Part shown: positions 40,895-50,069 of the stretch, piece by piece
Layout: every line of letters begins with the position of its first letter
Position numbering within the stretch: the stretch's first letter is position 1
Source of the DNA: Enterobacter quasihormaechei
Lineage (GTDB): Bacteria; Pseudomonadota; Gammaproteobacteria; Enterobacterales; Enterobacteriaceae
Direction: 5' to 3'
Assembly: GCF_004331385.1 (NCBI RefSeq)
Contig: NZ_SJON01000006.1
Location: forward strand, 124,001 to 188,000
DNA: 64,000 bases
Notes under the pieces: model-generated
The model's database searches: none
What the model saw: only the letters and a program-made list of their open reading frames with translations
What the model was told of the DNA's origin: nothing
Program-made: the position numbers and the translations under genes

Positions 40895-41026
40895 GAGTCG
40901 CGCGCGGTTTAGTATTGTTGAAAGTTATAATAACTCATGTACGGATTCATCTTGAGCATGAGCGCATTTAATGCTTATTTTAATAGGCTATGCGGTAAAT
41001 TTGTAAGTTAACTAAGTGATTGAAGA

Positions 41027-41524
41027 ATGAACAAAACAGAATTCTACGCGGATCTGAATCGCGATTTTAAAGCATTAATGGCAGGGGAAACCAGTTTCTT
41101 AGCCACTCTGGCAAATACCAGCGCGTTACTCTTCGAGCGCCTCTCTGACGTGAACTGGGCCGGCTTTTATCTGCTGGAAGACGACACGCTGGTGCTTGGG
41201 CCGTTTCAGGGCAAGCTGGCCTGCGTTCGCATTCCGGTAGGGCGCGGCGTGTGCGGTACCGCCGTGGCAACGCGTGAGGTTCAGCGCGTTGAAGACGTCC
41301 ACGCGTTTGACGGCCATATTGCCTGCGATGCCGCAAGCAACGCTGAAATCGTACTGCCGCTGGTGGTAAAAAATCAGATTATTGGCGTTCTGGATATCGA
41401 CAGCACGGTCTTCAGCCGCTTCACTGCCGAGGACGAACAGGGGCTGCGCACGCTTGCGGCGAACCTGGAAAATGTTCTTGCAGAGACCGATTATCATAAA
41501 TTCTTTGCGAGCGTCGCAGGATAA
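41027..41524 (+). CDS. msrC: Free methionine-(R)-sulfoxide reductase MsrC
   Basis: A GAF-domain enzyme that reduces free L-methionine-R-sulfoxide, not the protein-bound form. It has 165 residues. The three conserved cysteines are C66, C76 and C100, which correspond to C84, C94 and C118 in the longer E. coli numbering. The ATG at 41027 follows TTGAAGA. It is divergent from letA and upstream of proQ. Confidence 0.95.
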   Translation: MNKTEFYADLNRDFKALMAGETSFLATLANTSALLFERLSDVNWAGFYLLEDDTLVLGPFQGKLACVRIPVGRGVCGTAVATREVQRVEDVHAFDGHIACDAASNAEIVLPLVVKNQIIGVLDIDSTVFSRFTAEDEQGLRTLAANLENVLAETDYHKFFASVAG

Positions 41525-41620
41525 TCAACGGATAACGTAGCATTTACTGATAGCGTCATTATAATGTCGCCTGTTCATGCCTGCGCTTGTTGGCAACGTC
41601 CGTTGTAATCAGGAAATTTC

Positions 41621-42307
41621 ATGGAAAATCAACCTAAGTTGAATAGCAGTAAAGAAGTTATCGCATTTCTGGCCGAGCGTTTCCCGCAGTGCTTCAGCGC
41701 TGAAGGTGAAGCGCGTCCTCTGAAAGTCGGTATCTTTCAGGATCTGGTCGCGCGCGTTGAGGGGGAGATGAACCTCAGCAAAACGCAGCTTCGCTCTGCA
41801 TTACGCCTTTATACCTCGAGCTGGCGTTACCTGTACGGTATCAAGCCGGGTGCGACCCGTGTCGACCTTGACGGCAACCCGTGCGGTGAGCTGGACGAAC
41901 AGCACGTAGAACATGCGCGTAAGCAGCTTGAAGAAGCCAAAGCTCGCGTGCAGGCACAGCGTGCGGAACAGCAGGCGAAAAAACGCGAAGCCGCAGCGGC
42001 AAACGGTCAGGAAGACGCCCCTCGTCGCGAGCGTAAACCGCGCCCGGCACCGCGTCGTGCAGAAAATAACGATCGCAAACCGCGTGCTGACAAACCAGCA
42101 GCTAAAGCCCCACGTGCGCCGCGCGAAGAGCCGCGCCACACCCCGGTTTCTGACATCAATGCGCTGAGCGTGGGTCAGTCTCTGAAGGTGAAAGCGGGTA
42201 ACAACGCGATGGACGCCACCGTACTGGAAATCACCAAAGATGGCGTTCGTGTACAGCTGACTTCTGGTATGTCAATGATTGTACGCGCAGAACACTTGTT
42301 GTTCTGA
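41621..42307 (+). CDS. proQ: RNA chaperone ProQ
   Basis: A global sRNA- and mRNA-3'-end-binding protein. It has 228 residues. The N-terminal FinO/ProQ domain (about 1-120, with [12 protein letters not shown] and [19 protein letters not shown]) is followed by a long basic Lys/Arg/Pro/Ala-rich linker (about 125-175) and a C-terminal Tudor-like domain ([24 protein letters not shown]). prc begins 19 bases downstream, so they form a proQ-prc operon. ProQ also supports osmotic proP expression in E. coli. Confidence 0.97.
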   Translation: MENQPKLNSSKEVIAFLAERFPQCFSAEGEARPLKVGIFQDLVARVEGEMNLSKTQLRSALRLYTSSWRYLYGIKPGATRVDLDGNPCGELDEQHVEHARKQLEEAKARVQAQRAEQQAKKREAAAANGQEDAPRRERKPRPAPRRAENNDRKPRADKPAAKAPRAPREEPRHTPVSDINALSVGQSLKVKAGNNAMDATVLEITKDGVRVQLTSGMSMIVRAEHLLF

Positions 42308-42326
42308 AACGGAGGCCGAGCCTGGC

Positions 42327-44375
42327 ATGAACACTTTTTTTAAGCTCACCGCGTTGGCTGGCCTGTTTGCTATAACAGGCCACGCTTTCGCTGTGGACGA
42401 TATTACGCGTGTCGATCGAATTCCGGTTCTCAAGGAAGAGACTCAGCACGCGACGGTGAGTGAGCGCGTGACGTCGCGCTTTACTCGTTCGCACTATCGT
42501 CAGTTCGATCTCGATCAGGCCTTTTCGGCCAAAATCTTCGACCGTTATCTGAACTTGCTGGATTACAGCCATAACGTACTGCTGGCCAGCGATGTCGAAC
42601 AGTTCGCGAAACGCAAATCCGAAGTGGGTGATGAGCTGCGCTCCGGAAAGCTGGATCTGTTTTACGATCTCTACAACTTATCGCAAAAGCGCCGTTTTGA
42701 ACGTTATCAATACGCGCTCAAAGTGCTGGAACGTCCAATGGACTTCACCGGCAACGACACCTTTAATCTGGACCGCAGCAAAGCGCCATGGCCGAAAGAC
42801 GAGGCTGAGCTGAATGCGCTGTGGGACGGAAAAGTCAAATATGATGAACTGAGCCTCAAGCTCACCGGCAAAGACGAGAAAGAGATCCGTGAGACGTTAA
42901 ACCGTCGCTACAAGTTCGCTATTCGTCGTCTGGCGCAGACCAACAGTGAAGACGTTTTTTCACTGGCGATGACTGCGTTTGCGCATGAAATTGACCCGCA
43001 CACCAACTATCTCTCTCCACGTAACACCGAACAGTTCAATACCGAAATGAGCCTGTCTCTGGAAGGTATTGGTGCGGTGCTTCAGATGGACGATGACTAC
43101 ACCGTTATCAACTCCATGGTGGCCGGTGGCCCCGCGTCTAAAAGCAAAGCGATCAGCGTAGGCGACCGCATTGTCGGTGTTGGTCAGACCGGAAAGAGCA
43201 TGGTGGACGTGATTGGCTGGCGTCTTGATGACGTTGTTGCGCTGATCAAAGGGCCGAAGGGCAGCAAAGTGCGCCTGGAGATCCTGCCAGCCGGTAAGGG
43301 CACCAAAACCCGCATCATTACCCTGACCCGTGAGCGTATCCGTCTGGAAGATCGCGCGGTGAAAATGTCGGTGAAAACCGTGGGTAAAGAGAAGGTTGGC
43401 GTACTGGATATCCCGGGCTTCTACGTTGGCCTGACCGATGACGTGAAAGTGCAGCTACAGAAGCTTGAGAAGCAGAATGTCAGCAGCGTAATCATTGACC
43501 TGCGCAGCAACGGCGGCGGGGCGCTGACCGAAGCCGTCTCGCTGTCCGGGCTGTTTATCCCGTCTGGCCCGGTGGTGCAGGTGCGCGATAACAACGGTAA
43601 AGTGCGTGAAGATGCCGATACCGATGGCGTGGTCTACTATAAGGGGCCGCTGGTGGTCCTGGTGGATCGCTTCAGTGCCTCTGCATCGGAAATCTTTGCT
43701 GCCGCCATGCAGGATTATGGCCGGGCGTTAATTGTCGGCGAACCGACCTTTGGCAAGGGCACCGTTCAGCAGTATCGCTCTCTGAACCGTATTTATGACC
43801 AGATGCTGCGCCCTGAATGGCCGGCGTTGGGTTCAGTACAGTACACCATTCAGAAGTTTTACCGCGTCAACGGCGGCAGTACGCAGCGTAAAGGCGTCAC
43901 GCCGGACATCATGATGCCGACAGGTACCGAAGAGACGGAAACCGGCGAGAAGTTTGAAGATAACGCGTTGCCGTGGGATAGCATCGATGCCGCGACATTC
44001 GTGAAATCGGGTGATATGAAACAGTTCGGACCGGAACTGTTGAAAAATCACAACGATCGTATTGGGAAGGATCCTGAATTCCAGTACATCATGAAGGACA
44101 TTGCGCGTTTCAACGCACTGAAAGCGAAACGGAATATTGTGTCTCTGAACTACGCCCAGCGTGAGAAAGAGAACAATGAAGATGACGCGACGCGTCTGGC
44201 GCGTATCAACGATCGCTTCAAGCGTGAAGGTAAGCCTCTGCTCAAAAAACTGGACGATCTGCCTAAGGATTACCAGGAGCCCGATCCGTATCTGGACGAG
44301 ACGGTGCATATCGCGCTTGATCTCGCGACGCTGGAAAAAGATAAACCTGCCGTGCAACCTGCTCCGGCAAAATAA
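42327..44375 (+). CDS. prc: Tail-specific periplasmic protease Prc (Tsp)
   Basis: Degrades periplasmic proteins with nonpolar C-termini; in E. coli it trims FtsI and, with NlpI, MepS. It has 682 residues from the ATG at 42327. The signal peptide is cut after GHAFA. A PDZ domain (about 235-320, with GIGAVLQMDDDYTVINSM) precedes the S41 protease domain, whose Ser/Lys dyad is S452 (DRFSASASE) and K477 (FGKGTV), at the E. coli positions. The frame extends upstream into proQ, but the signal peptide fixes the start. Confidence 0.97.
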   Translation: MNTFFKLTALAGLFAITGHAFAVDDITRVDRIPVLKEETQHATVSERVTSRFTRSHYRQFDLDQAFSAKIFDRYLNLLDYSHNVLLASDVEQFAKRKSEVGDELRSGKLDLFYDLYNLSQKRRFERYQYALKVLERPMDFTGNDTFNLDRSKAPWPKDEAELNALWDGKVKYDELSLKLTGKDEKEIRETLNRRYKFAIRRLAQTNSEDVFSLAMTAFAHEIDPHTNYLSPRNTEQFNTEMSLSLEGIGAVLQMDDDYTVINSMVAGGPASKSKAISVGDRIVGVGQTGKSMVDVIGWRLDDVVALIKGPKGSKVRLEILPAGKGTKTRIITLTRERIRLEDRAVKMSVKTVGKEKVGVLDIPGFYVGLTDDVKVQLQKLEKQNVSSVIIDLRSNGGGALTEAVSLSGLFIPSGPVVQVRDNNGKVREDADTDGVVYYKGPLVVLVDRFSASASEIFAAAMQDYGRALIVGEPTFGKGTVQQYRSLNRIYDQMLRPEWPALGSVQYTIQKFYRVNGGSTQRKGVTPDIMMPTGTEETETGEKFEDNALPWDSIDAATFVKSGDMKQFGPELLKNHNDRIGKDPEFQYIMKDIARFNALKAKRNIVSLNYAQREKENNEDDATRLARINDRFKREGKPLLKKLDDLPKDYQEPDPYLDETVHIALDLATLEKDKPAVQPAPAK

Positions 44376-44381
44376 CTCCCC

Positions 44382-44413
44382 AACAGGCACAAGAGATTGT
44401 GCCTGTTTCTTTT
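44382..44413 (+). terminator. Intrinsic terminator of proQ-prc
   Basis: AACAGGCACAA (44382-44392) and TTGTGCCTGTT (44397-44407) form a perfect 11-base stem with a GAGA loop, followed by TCTTTTT. Confidence 0.9.
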
Positions 44414-44568
44414 TGTTCTGCATCCTTCCGTCAGGCAGATTTCCAATTGTGTAAAGTTGTGTCTTTCTGGTGACTTACGCCGTCTGGATGCTTGAAAATA
44501 CCCGCAATACCCATACGATGTGGGTAATCGCATAGTGCGTTTTGTTAAACTGAGGTTAAAAGAATATT

Positions 44569-45450
44569 ATGATGCGAATCGCGCTCTTCCTGCTCACCAA
44601 CCTTGCGGTTATGGTGGTATTCGGGCTGGTGCTAAGCCTGACGGGAATTCAGTCGAGCAGCGTTCAGGGTCTGTTGATTATGGCGCTGCTGTTTGGTTTC
44701 GGTGGCTCTTTCATTTCACTGCTGATGTCGAAGTGGATGGCACTGAAATCCGTGGGCGGTGAAGTTATCGAGCAGCCGCGTAACGATATGGAACAGTGGC
44801 TGGTGAGCACGGTTGCTCAGCAGTCAAAGCAGGCGGGCATTGCCATGCCGCAGGTGGCGATCTACCACGCGCCGGATATTAACGCATTTGCTACCGGTGC
44901 GCGTCGTGACGCGTCCCTGGTGGCCGTCAGTACCGGTTTGCTGCAAAACATGAGCCGTGACGAAGCGGAAGCGGTTATTGCTCACGAGATCAGCCACATC
45001 GCCAACGGCGATATGGTCACCATGACCCTGATCCAGGGCGTGGTGAACACCTTCGTTATCTTTATTTCCCGTATTCTGGCGCAAATTGCTGCCGGGTTTA
45101 TGGGCGGCAACCGTGATGAGGGTGAAGAGAGCAACGGCAACCCGCTGATCTATTTTGCTGTTTCGATGGTGCTGGAACTGGTGTTCGGTATCCTGGCAAG
45201 CATCATTACCATGTGGTTCTCCCGTCACCGTGAGTTCCATGCGGATGCCGGTTCAGCGAAACTGGTGGGTCGTGAGAAGATGATTGCAGCGCTGCAACGT
45301 CTGAAAACCAGCTACGAGCCGCAGGAAGCGAACAGCATGATGGCCTTCTGCATCAACGGTAAATCTAAGTCGCTGAGCGAGCTGTTTATGTCTCACCCGC
45401 CGCTGGATAAACGTATCGAAGCGCTGCGTAGCGGCGAATACCTGAAGTAA
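44569..45450 (+). CDS. htpX: Membrane protease HtpX
   Basis: An inner-membrane zinc metalloprotease (M48) that takes part in quality control of membrane proteins beside FtsH. It has 293 residues. Two N-terminal helices precede the HEXXH site (H139, E140, H143 in [11 protein letters not shown]). The third ligand E222 lies in [11 protein letters not shown]. Two further hydrophobic segments lie between. E. coli htpX is Cpx-controlled; no convincing CpxR site was found here. It starts with two Met codons, of which the first gives the E. coli length. Confidence 0.97.
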   Translation: MMRIALFLLTNLAVMVVFGLVLSLTGIQSSSVQGLLIMALLFGFGGSFISLLMSKWMALKSVGGEVIEQPRNDMEQWLVSTVAQQSKQAGIAMPQVAIYHAPDINAFATGARRDASLVAVSTGLLQNMSRDEAEAVIAHEISHIANGDMVTMTLIQGVVNTFVIFISRILAQIAAGFMGGNRDEGEESNGNPLIYFAVSMVLELVFGILASIITMWFSRHREFHADAGSAKLVGREKMIAALQRLKTSYEPQEANSMMAFCINGKSKSLSELFMSHPPLDKRIEALRSGEYLK

Positions 45451-45466
45451 TACCCGCCGCATGAAT

Positions 45467-45502
45467 AAAAACCGGGCAGGAGACCCTCTCCGCCCGGTTT
45501 TT
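45467..45502. terminator. Bidirectional terminator between htpX and yebQ
   Basis: ACCGGGC (45471-45477) pairs with GCCCGGT (45492-45498), with an A-run before and a T-run after, so it can end both convergent genes. Confidence 0.88.
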
Positions 45503-46876
45503 TTATGCCTGCGCCTTCGGCTGGGTGATACGAAGCCCGCTGACGACAGCCGCGAGGGTTGCCAGCGTCCCAGCGGTGATCAGCGCAACGTGTGTCGCAT
45601 TCTGCCCGGCAAGGTTAAACATCAACGCCACCAGTGCGGCCCCGGTGCTTTGCCCTAATAGTCTTGCCGTCCCCAGCATTCCGCTGGCACCACCGCTGCG
45701 ATGGCGTGGGGCAGAGGTGATAATCGTGTGGTTATTCGGTGACTGGAACAGTCCAAAACCTGCTCCGCACAGGATCATGCGCCAGATAATATCCATGTCC
45801 CCCGGCGAGGAGGGCAGTAGCGCCAGCGCAAACAGTCCCACAGCCATGACTACCAGCCCGATAGCCCCCAGCAGTCCGGCGTGAACTCGCTCAATAAGAT
45901 ACCCGGCCAGCGGGGCCATCACCATGGTTGCCAGAGGCCAGGGCGTGAGCAGCAAGCCCGTTTCCACTTCCGAACGACCAATCACGCTCTGTAAAAAGAA
46001 CGGCAGCGCAACCAGCGCCAGCATCTGAGCGCAAAACGAGCAAATTGAGGTGCAAATGGAGAGCGAGAACAGCGGTATACGCAGCAAATCTACCGGCAGT
46101 AACGGCACGGGGAGCGCCAGCTGGCGTCGTACAAAGAAAAAGCCGATAACAAGCATGGCAACGATTTCTGCGGCAATGAGCATTAGCGACTGCCCCTGCG
46201 CAAATCCGCTCAGCGCGGTAATCAGCAGGCCAAAGGTCAGCGCGTTCATCACGGCGCTGGGCAGGTCGAAGCGTGGCGTGGTATTTTTTGGACCATTTTC
46301 CGGGAGATAGCGCAGGGCGAAGAAGATAGCCACGATGCCAAGGGGCACGTTGATGGCAAACAGCCATTGCCACGAGGCGACAGACAGAATGGCAGCGGCA
46401 ATCGTCGGCCCGGCGGCAGACGACACGGCCACAATAAAGGAGTTAATGCCCATGCCGCGTCCAAGGTGGCGATGAGGATAGATAAGCCGAATCAGGGCCG
46501 TATTCACGCTCATCAGCGCCGCGCCCCCAAAGCCCTGAGCGATACGCGCCAGGGTGAGGGTGTGCAGCGAATCGGAAAGGGCACAGAAGAGCGAGGTGAG
46601 GGTAAAGACCACCAGCCCGCACTGGTAAACCCGGCGATAGCCAAACATATCGCCGAGGAAAGAGAGTGACAGGAGAGAAATCACAATCGCTATCTGGTAC
46701 GCATTCACTATCCAGATGGAGCTTGCGGGAGACGCATTAAGATCTTTTGCAATGGTAGGAAGAGCAACGTTAGCAATCGCACCGTCAAGGACGGCCATCG
46801 AAATGCCGATGACAATAGTGGCAATTGCCCCGTACCGTTGCGGTAAGGGCAGGCCATCAGAAACGTTTTTTTGCAT
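45503..46876 (-). CDS. yebQ: YebQ, MFS drug:H+ antiporter-2-type transporter
   Basis: A 457-residue polytopic membrane protein of the 14-helix DHA2 branch. It has the N-terminal motif IVIGISMAVLDGAIANVALPTIAKDL, motif A (LGDMFGYRRVY) and a motif C-like segment (VSSAAGPTIAAAIL). The substrate is unknown; the group contains many drug or multidrug exporters. It is divergent from kdgR, as in E. coli, so KdgR could affect it, but this is not shown. Confidence 0.93.
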   Translation of the reverse strand: MQKNVSDGLPLPQRYGAIATIVIGISMAVLDGAIANVALPTIAKDLNASPASSIWIVNAYQIAIVISLLSLSFLGDMFGYRRVYQCGLVVFTLTSLFCALSDSLHTLTLARIAQGFGGAALMSVNTALIRLIYPHRHLGRGMGINSFIVAVSSAAGPTIAAAILSVASWQWLFAINVPLGIVAIFFALRYLPENGPKNTTPRFDLPSAVMNALTFGLLITALSGFAQGQSLMLIAAEIVAMLVIGFFFVRRQLALPVPLLPVDLLRIPLFSLSICTSICSFCAQMLALVALPFFLQSVIGRSEVETGLLLTPWPLATMVMAPLAGYLIERVHAGLLGAIGLVVMAVGLFALALLPSSPGDMDIIWRMILCGAGFGLFQSPNNHTIITSAPRHRSGGASGMLGTARLLGQSTGAALVALMFNLAGQNATHVALITAGTLATLAAVVSGLRITQPKAQA

Positions 46877-47054
46877 GGGAAAAGAATGACTCAGCGTGAA
46901 ATTATTTTCAGGGTAACTATTTTAGCACCGTTATTTCGGTTTTATGTCGCAGATTTGTAACGAAGTAAAGCCAGATAGATTGCAGCACGCATCACACGAA
47001 TTTATAATAAAAACCGGTTCTGATTTTTATAAAACACTCTCCATGAGGTGATAA

Positions 47055-47846
47055 ATGGCAATCGCAGATTTGGATAAGCAGCCAGATTCTGTTTCTTCCG
47101 TGCTGAAGGTGTTTGGCATCTTGCAGGCGCTCGGAGAAGAGCGTGAAATTGGTATTACAGAGTTGTCTCAGCGTGTGATGATGTCGAAAAGCACCGTTTA
47201 TCGCTTTTTGCAGACGATGAAATCATTGGGTTATGTCGCGCAGGAAGGAGAATCAGAAAAATATTCTCTGACCCTGAAGCTGTTTGAACTGGGCGCTCGT
47301 GCCTTGCAAAACGTGGATCTGATCCGCAGCGCGGACATTCAGATGCGTGAACTTTCACGGCTGACGAAAGAGACAATTCACCTCGGCGCACTGGATGAAG
47401 ACAGCATTGTTTACATCCACAAAATTGATTCCATGTACAACCTGCGCATGTATTCACGCATCGGTCGCCGTAACCCGCTCTACAGTACCGCAATTGGTAA
47501 AGTGCTGCTGGCCTGGCGCGATCGCGAAGAGGTGAAGCAAATCCTTGACGGCGTGGAATACAAGCGTAGCACCGACCGCACTATCACCAGTACGGATGAA
47601 CTGCTGAGCGTGCTGGATAGCGTGCGCGAGCAGGGCTACGGGGAAGATAACGAAGAGCAGGAAGAAGGGCTGCGCTGCATCGGTGTGCCGGTGTTTGACC
47701 GCTTCGGCGTTGTCATTGCGGGCCTGAGCATTTCGTTCCCAACGCTGCGTTTTTCCGAAGAGCGTCTTCATGAGTATGTGGCAATTCTGCATACCGCAGC
47801 GCGCAAAATCTCAGAGCAGATGGGCTATAACGACTACCCGTTCTGA
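47055..47846 (+). CDS. kdgR: KdgR, IclR-family repressor of ketodeoxygluconate use
   Basis: A repressor of genes for KDG and pectin-type sugar breakdown that lets go when it binds KDG. It has 263 residues. It has an N-terminal winged helix (about 20-85, with ITELSQRVMMSKSTVYRFLQTM) and a C-terminal IclR effector domain (about 90-260, with YSTAIGKVLLA and GLRCIGVPVFDRFG). The ATG follows TGAGGTGATAA. In E. coli it also represses eda, which lies in this window at 17.4 kb. Confidence 0.96.
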   Translation: MAIADLDKQPDSVSSVLKVFGILQALGEEREIGITELSQRVMMSKSTVYRFLQTMKSLGYVAQEGESEKYSLTLKLFELGARALQNVDLIRSADIQMRELSRLTKETIHLGALDEDSIVYIHKIDSMYNLRMYSRIGRRNPLYSTAIGKVLLAWRDREEVKQILDGVEYKRSTDRTITSTDELLSVLDSVREQGYGEDNEEQEEGLRCIGVPVFDRFGVVIAGLSISFPTLRFSEERLHEYVAILHTAARKISEQMGYNDYPF

Positions 47847-47861
47847 TCGATGCCGTCAGTA

Positions 47862-47889
47862 AAAAACGCCGCATTTTTGCGGCGTTTTT
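47862..47889. terminator. Bidirectional terminator between kdgR and yobH
   Basis: AACGCCGCA (47865-47873) pairs with TGCGGCGTT (47878-47886) around TTTT, with A-run and T-run on the outer sides. Confidence 0.88.
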
Positions 47890-47910
47890 GCAGATTGAGT
47901 TCAGCGCTGA

Positions 47911-48150
47911 TTAGCCGTTATCAACCACGACAGAAGACTTACGCAGTACGGGACAGTTGCTTAGCCCGATGATCCCGCTGTCTGAATGGATGTACTGCGC
48001 CGTGCTTACCCCCTGTGCGGTGAGATATTTACATTGAATACCCAAACCCGCGGCATTTTCTTTGCTTCCCATTAATACGCCATACCCACTTAACAGCAGG
48101 CCGATCCACACAAGTGCCAGTACAATTACCGTACGAACGAGTAAACGCAT
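47911..48150 (-). CDS. yobH: YobH, small membrane-associated protein
   Basis: A protein of 79 residues from the ATG of MRLLVRTVIVLALVWIGLLL. The N-terminal hydrophobic segment (about 5-28) is a signal anchor or signal peptide. The rest (SKENAAGLGIQCKYLTAQGV, NCPVLRKSSVVVDNG) has two Cys and closely resembles E. coli YobH. The function is unknown. It lies next to mgrB, on the other strand. Confidence 0.92.
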   Translation of the reverse strand: MRLLVRTVIVLALVWIGLLLSGYGVLMGSKENAAGLGIQCKYLTAQGVSTAQYIHSDSGIIGLSNCPVLRKSSVVVDNG

Positions 48151-48244
48151 CGATGCCTCTTTTTTCTTTGTTGTCATGGAGTAAGCGTAACGGGTTTACG
48201 CAGTGAAACAAGTGCACGATTCCGAAAAGAGTCAGTTGAAGGTA

Positions 48245-48279
48245 CAGTTAGCCCCTGTTTAAGATAGCCGTGATAACCT
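48245..48279 (+). promoter_or_regulatory. Candidate PhoP-controlled promoter of mgrB
   Basis: TGTTTA at 48256-48261 is a perfect PhoP half-site. The half-site 11 bases earlier (CAGTTA) is degenerate. A -10-like TAACCT starts 12 bases after the box, the usual spacing for PhoP promoters. mgrB is a PhoP target in enterobacteria. Confidence 0.6.
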
Positions 48280-48310
48280 GGCTACATCAGGTCATAAGAC
48301 GGAGTGTGGA

Positions 48311-48454
48311 GTGAAAAAAATACGCTGGGTAATTCTGGTTATAGTGTTGATAGCATGCGTGGTGCTGTGGACGCAGACTATCAATGTGATGTGCGATCAG
48401 GATGTACAGTTCTTTAGCGGCATTTGTTCAATCAATAAGTTTATCCCCTGGTAG
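48311..48454 (+). CDS. mgrB: MgrB, small membrane inhibitor of PhoQ
   Basis: A 47-residue inner-membrane protein that binds the sensor kinase PhoQ and damps PhoPQ signalling. The start is GTG at 48311 ([20 protein letters not shown]), after GGAGTGTGGA. One helix (about 6-24) is followed by a periplasmic part with the two conserved cysteines (C28 in [10 protein letters not shown] and C39 in [11 protein letters not shown]). The reading frame is intact, with no insertion or stop. Loss of mgrB raises polymyxin resistance in Klebsiella and relatives, so the intact gene is worth recording. Confidence 0.95.
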   Translation: MKKIRWVILVIVLIACVVLWTQTINVMCDQDVQFFSGICSINKFIPW

Positions 48455-48528
48455 ACGTCATTTTTACGCTGAGCGATGTTCTTACGTGGCGGCAGTGGTA
48501 AAATAGCGGTTTTTACTGAGGTGGTGAA

Positions 48529-48816
48529 ATGGGTGAGTTACTGAATTCGGGGCTGCTGAGCATTGCATCCCTGGTAATGGCGTTGGTTGTGCTGGCTGTT
48601 GGCCTGGTACTGTGGTTCTTCGTTAACCGCGCCAGTTCCCGCACAAACGAGCAAATTGAGCTGCTGGAAGCATTGCTTGATCAGCAGAAACGGCAGAATG
48701 CGTTGCTGCGTCGTTTGTGTGAAGCCAACGAACCGGAAGCGAAAGCGATACCGAAGGACGCTACTGCTCCGCAACAAGAGGAAGAAGACTTCATTCGCCT
48801 GGTAGCCGAACGATAG
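48529..48816 (+). CDS. yebO: YebO, small membrane protein
   Basis: A 95-residue protein with one N-terminal membrane helix (about 9-32, ASLVMALVVLAVGLVLWFFV), a helical middle likely to form a coiled coil (EQIELLEALLDQQKRQNALLRRL), and an acidic tail. It matches E. coli YebO closely in the middle. The function is unknown. The ATG follows TGAGGTGGTGAA. It stands downstream of mgrB on the same strand, 74 bases away. Confidence 0.92.
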   Translation: MGELLNSGLLSIASLVMALVVLAVGLVLWFFVNRASSRTNEQIELLEALLDQQKRQNALLRRLCEANEPEAKAIPKDATAPQQEEEDFIRLVAER

Positions 48817-49486
48817 TCTGCCCGGATCGGGGAGGTGGCCTGAGCGTACGGCGTAAATCTCCTCCCTTATCACGTTTTTCCCGCAACATCCCCGCAAAGA
48901 ATTAAGCAGTAGTTAACTCTTGTTTCAGCGCACTGAAAACTGGCGAATATTTATCCTTATTTAACAAATACCGTTTCGTTGAATAAATAGTGTGCTTTAA
49001 TTCGCCAAAAGTGTTTTATTTTTATCGAAACGTTTTGCTTGCCTTCTTTTGAGGCAGAGTCATAAAAATTTCATTATTTTGGTGCAGAATAACGCTTATT
49101 AAATGGTGGATTTTAATACAGTTAGCAATAGCTGATTAACTTTTTATATTCACTGTCACACGTTGGTGCGTTGCATTGTTTTCAGCATAACTTTTCACAA
49201 AAAGTTCTAACTCAGTCATTCCTTTAAAGAAAAGTAGGGTTTGGGATGGACGCTTTGAAATGATTGAGCTATGTTTAAAAAGTCTTTGGTTACAGGGCGC
49301 GTCAAGGCACTCTGTAGGCTGTTAGATCAGGTGGCGCTTCATTTGACAATACGCATAACCGTGCAGATTGTTCTGGAGTAACACGTGAATTTGTGCGGCG
49401 GATCGAGACACGTTTAAAAATGGCTTGCCATATTAAACGTTGTGTGTGATAACACGTTTTGGGTCAAACGAGGTACAGTTCTGTTT
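48817..49486 (+). other. 670-base gap: probable promoter and long leader of yobF-cspC
   Basis: No reading frame with coding character is present. The region is AT-rich, and near 49343-49348 holds TTGACA, a perfect -35, with a weak -10 (GATTGT) 17 bases later; a start near 49378 would give a leader of about 110 bases. A strong hairpin lies in that leader (listed separately). Nothing recognisable was found in 48900-49300 beyond AT-rich sequence; an unannotated small RNA cannot be excluded. Confidence 0.6.
49410..49440 (+). other. Hairpin in the yobF-cspC leader
   Basis: ACGTTTAA (49410-49417) pairs with TTAAACGT (49433-49440), and ATGGC (49420-49424) with GCCAT (49427-49431), giving a long stem with a small internal loop 46 bases before the yobF ATG. 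It may set mRNA stability or temperature response; the role is inferred. Confidence 0.6.
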
Positions 49487-49618
49487 ATGTGTGGCATTTT
49501 CAGTAAAGAAGTCCTGAGTAAACACGTTGTCGTTGAATACCGCTTCTCTGCCGAACCTTATATTAGTGCCTCAAGCAGTAATGTCTCAGTTTTATCTATG
49601 TCAAAGCCTGCGGGCTAA
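49487..49618 (+). CDS. yobF: YobF, small stress protein upstream of cspC
   Basis: A 43-residue protein starting [20 protein letters not shown]. It matches E. coli YobF in the first 37 or so residues, but the end differs ([10 protein letters not shown]) and is a few residues shorter. It has no membrane segment. It lies 25 bases upstream of cspC and is cotranscribed with it in E. coli. YobF has been reported as a stress-induced small protein; its role is unknown. Confidence 0.9.
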   Translation: MCGIFSKEVLSKHVVVEYRFSAEPYISASSSNVSVLSMSKPAG

Positions 49619-49643
49619 GAAAACACTCTAAGGAATTTTGCAA

Positions 49644-49853
49644 ATGGCAAAGATTAAAGGTCAAGTTAAGTGGTTCAACGAATCTAAAGGTTTTGGTTTC
49701 ATTACTCCTGCTGACGGCAGCAAAGACGTGTTCGTACACTTCTCTGCAATCCAGGGTAACGGCTTCAAAACTCTGGCTGAAGGCCAGAACGTTGAGTTCG
49801 AAATTCAGGACGGCCAGAAAGGCCCAGCTGCGGTTAACGTAACTGCTATCTGA
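49644..49853 (+). CDS. cspC: Cold-shock-like protein CspC
   Basis: A single cold-shock domain of 69 residues that binds single-stranded RNA and acts as an antiterminator and mRNA stabiliser; in E. coli CspC is made at normal temperature and affects RpoS. The RNA-binding motifs RNP1 (KGFGFITP) and RNP2 (VFVHFSAI) are intact, and the sequence is practically that of E. coli. The ATG follows TAAGGAATTTTGCAA. It ends in a terminator at 49901. Confidence 0.98.
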
Positions 49854-49900
49854 TCGAATCACTGCTGACTGAAGCGCCAGGCGCTTCGCTCTCAGACATA

Positions 49901-49925
49901 AGCCTCGCCGATGCGGGGCTTTTTT
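49901..49925 (+). terminator. Intrinsic terminator after cspC
   Basis: AGCCTCGC (49901-49908) pairs with GCGGGGCT (49913-49920), with one T-G wobble and a T-run. A second small stem, GAAGCGC/GCGCTTC, lies upstream at 49871-49887. Confidence 0.85.
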
Positions 49926-50069
49926 ATTCGCTTATTTTTCAAAATATTACTTAATCCACCTCTGTTAGTATCTTGTTGCAAACCCGTGAGGTTATTAGCA
50001 TTCTTTTCCCGTCTTATTATCCGTTTTTCCCGTTAAATCAGGGCGTTGATCAATAGCCCTGGGGTTAAG

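Noticed and set aside
46877..47054. KdgR operator in the yebQ-kdgR gap
   Set aside because: The AT-rich sequence with AAAACCGGTT in it does not clearly match the KdgR consensus.
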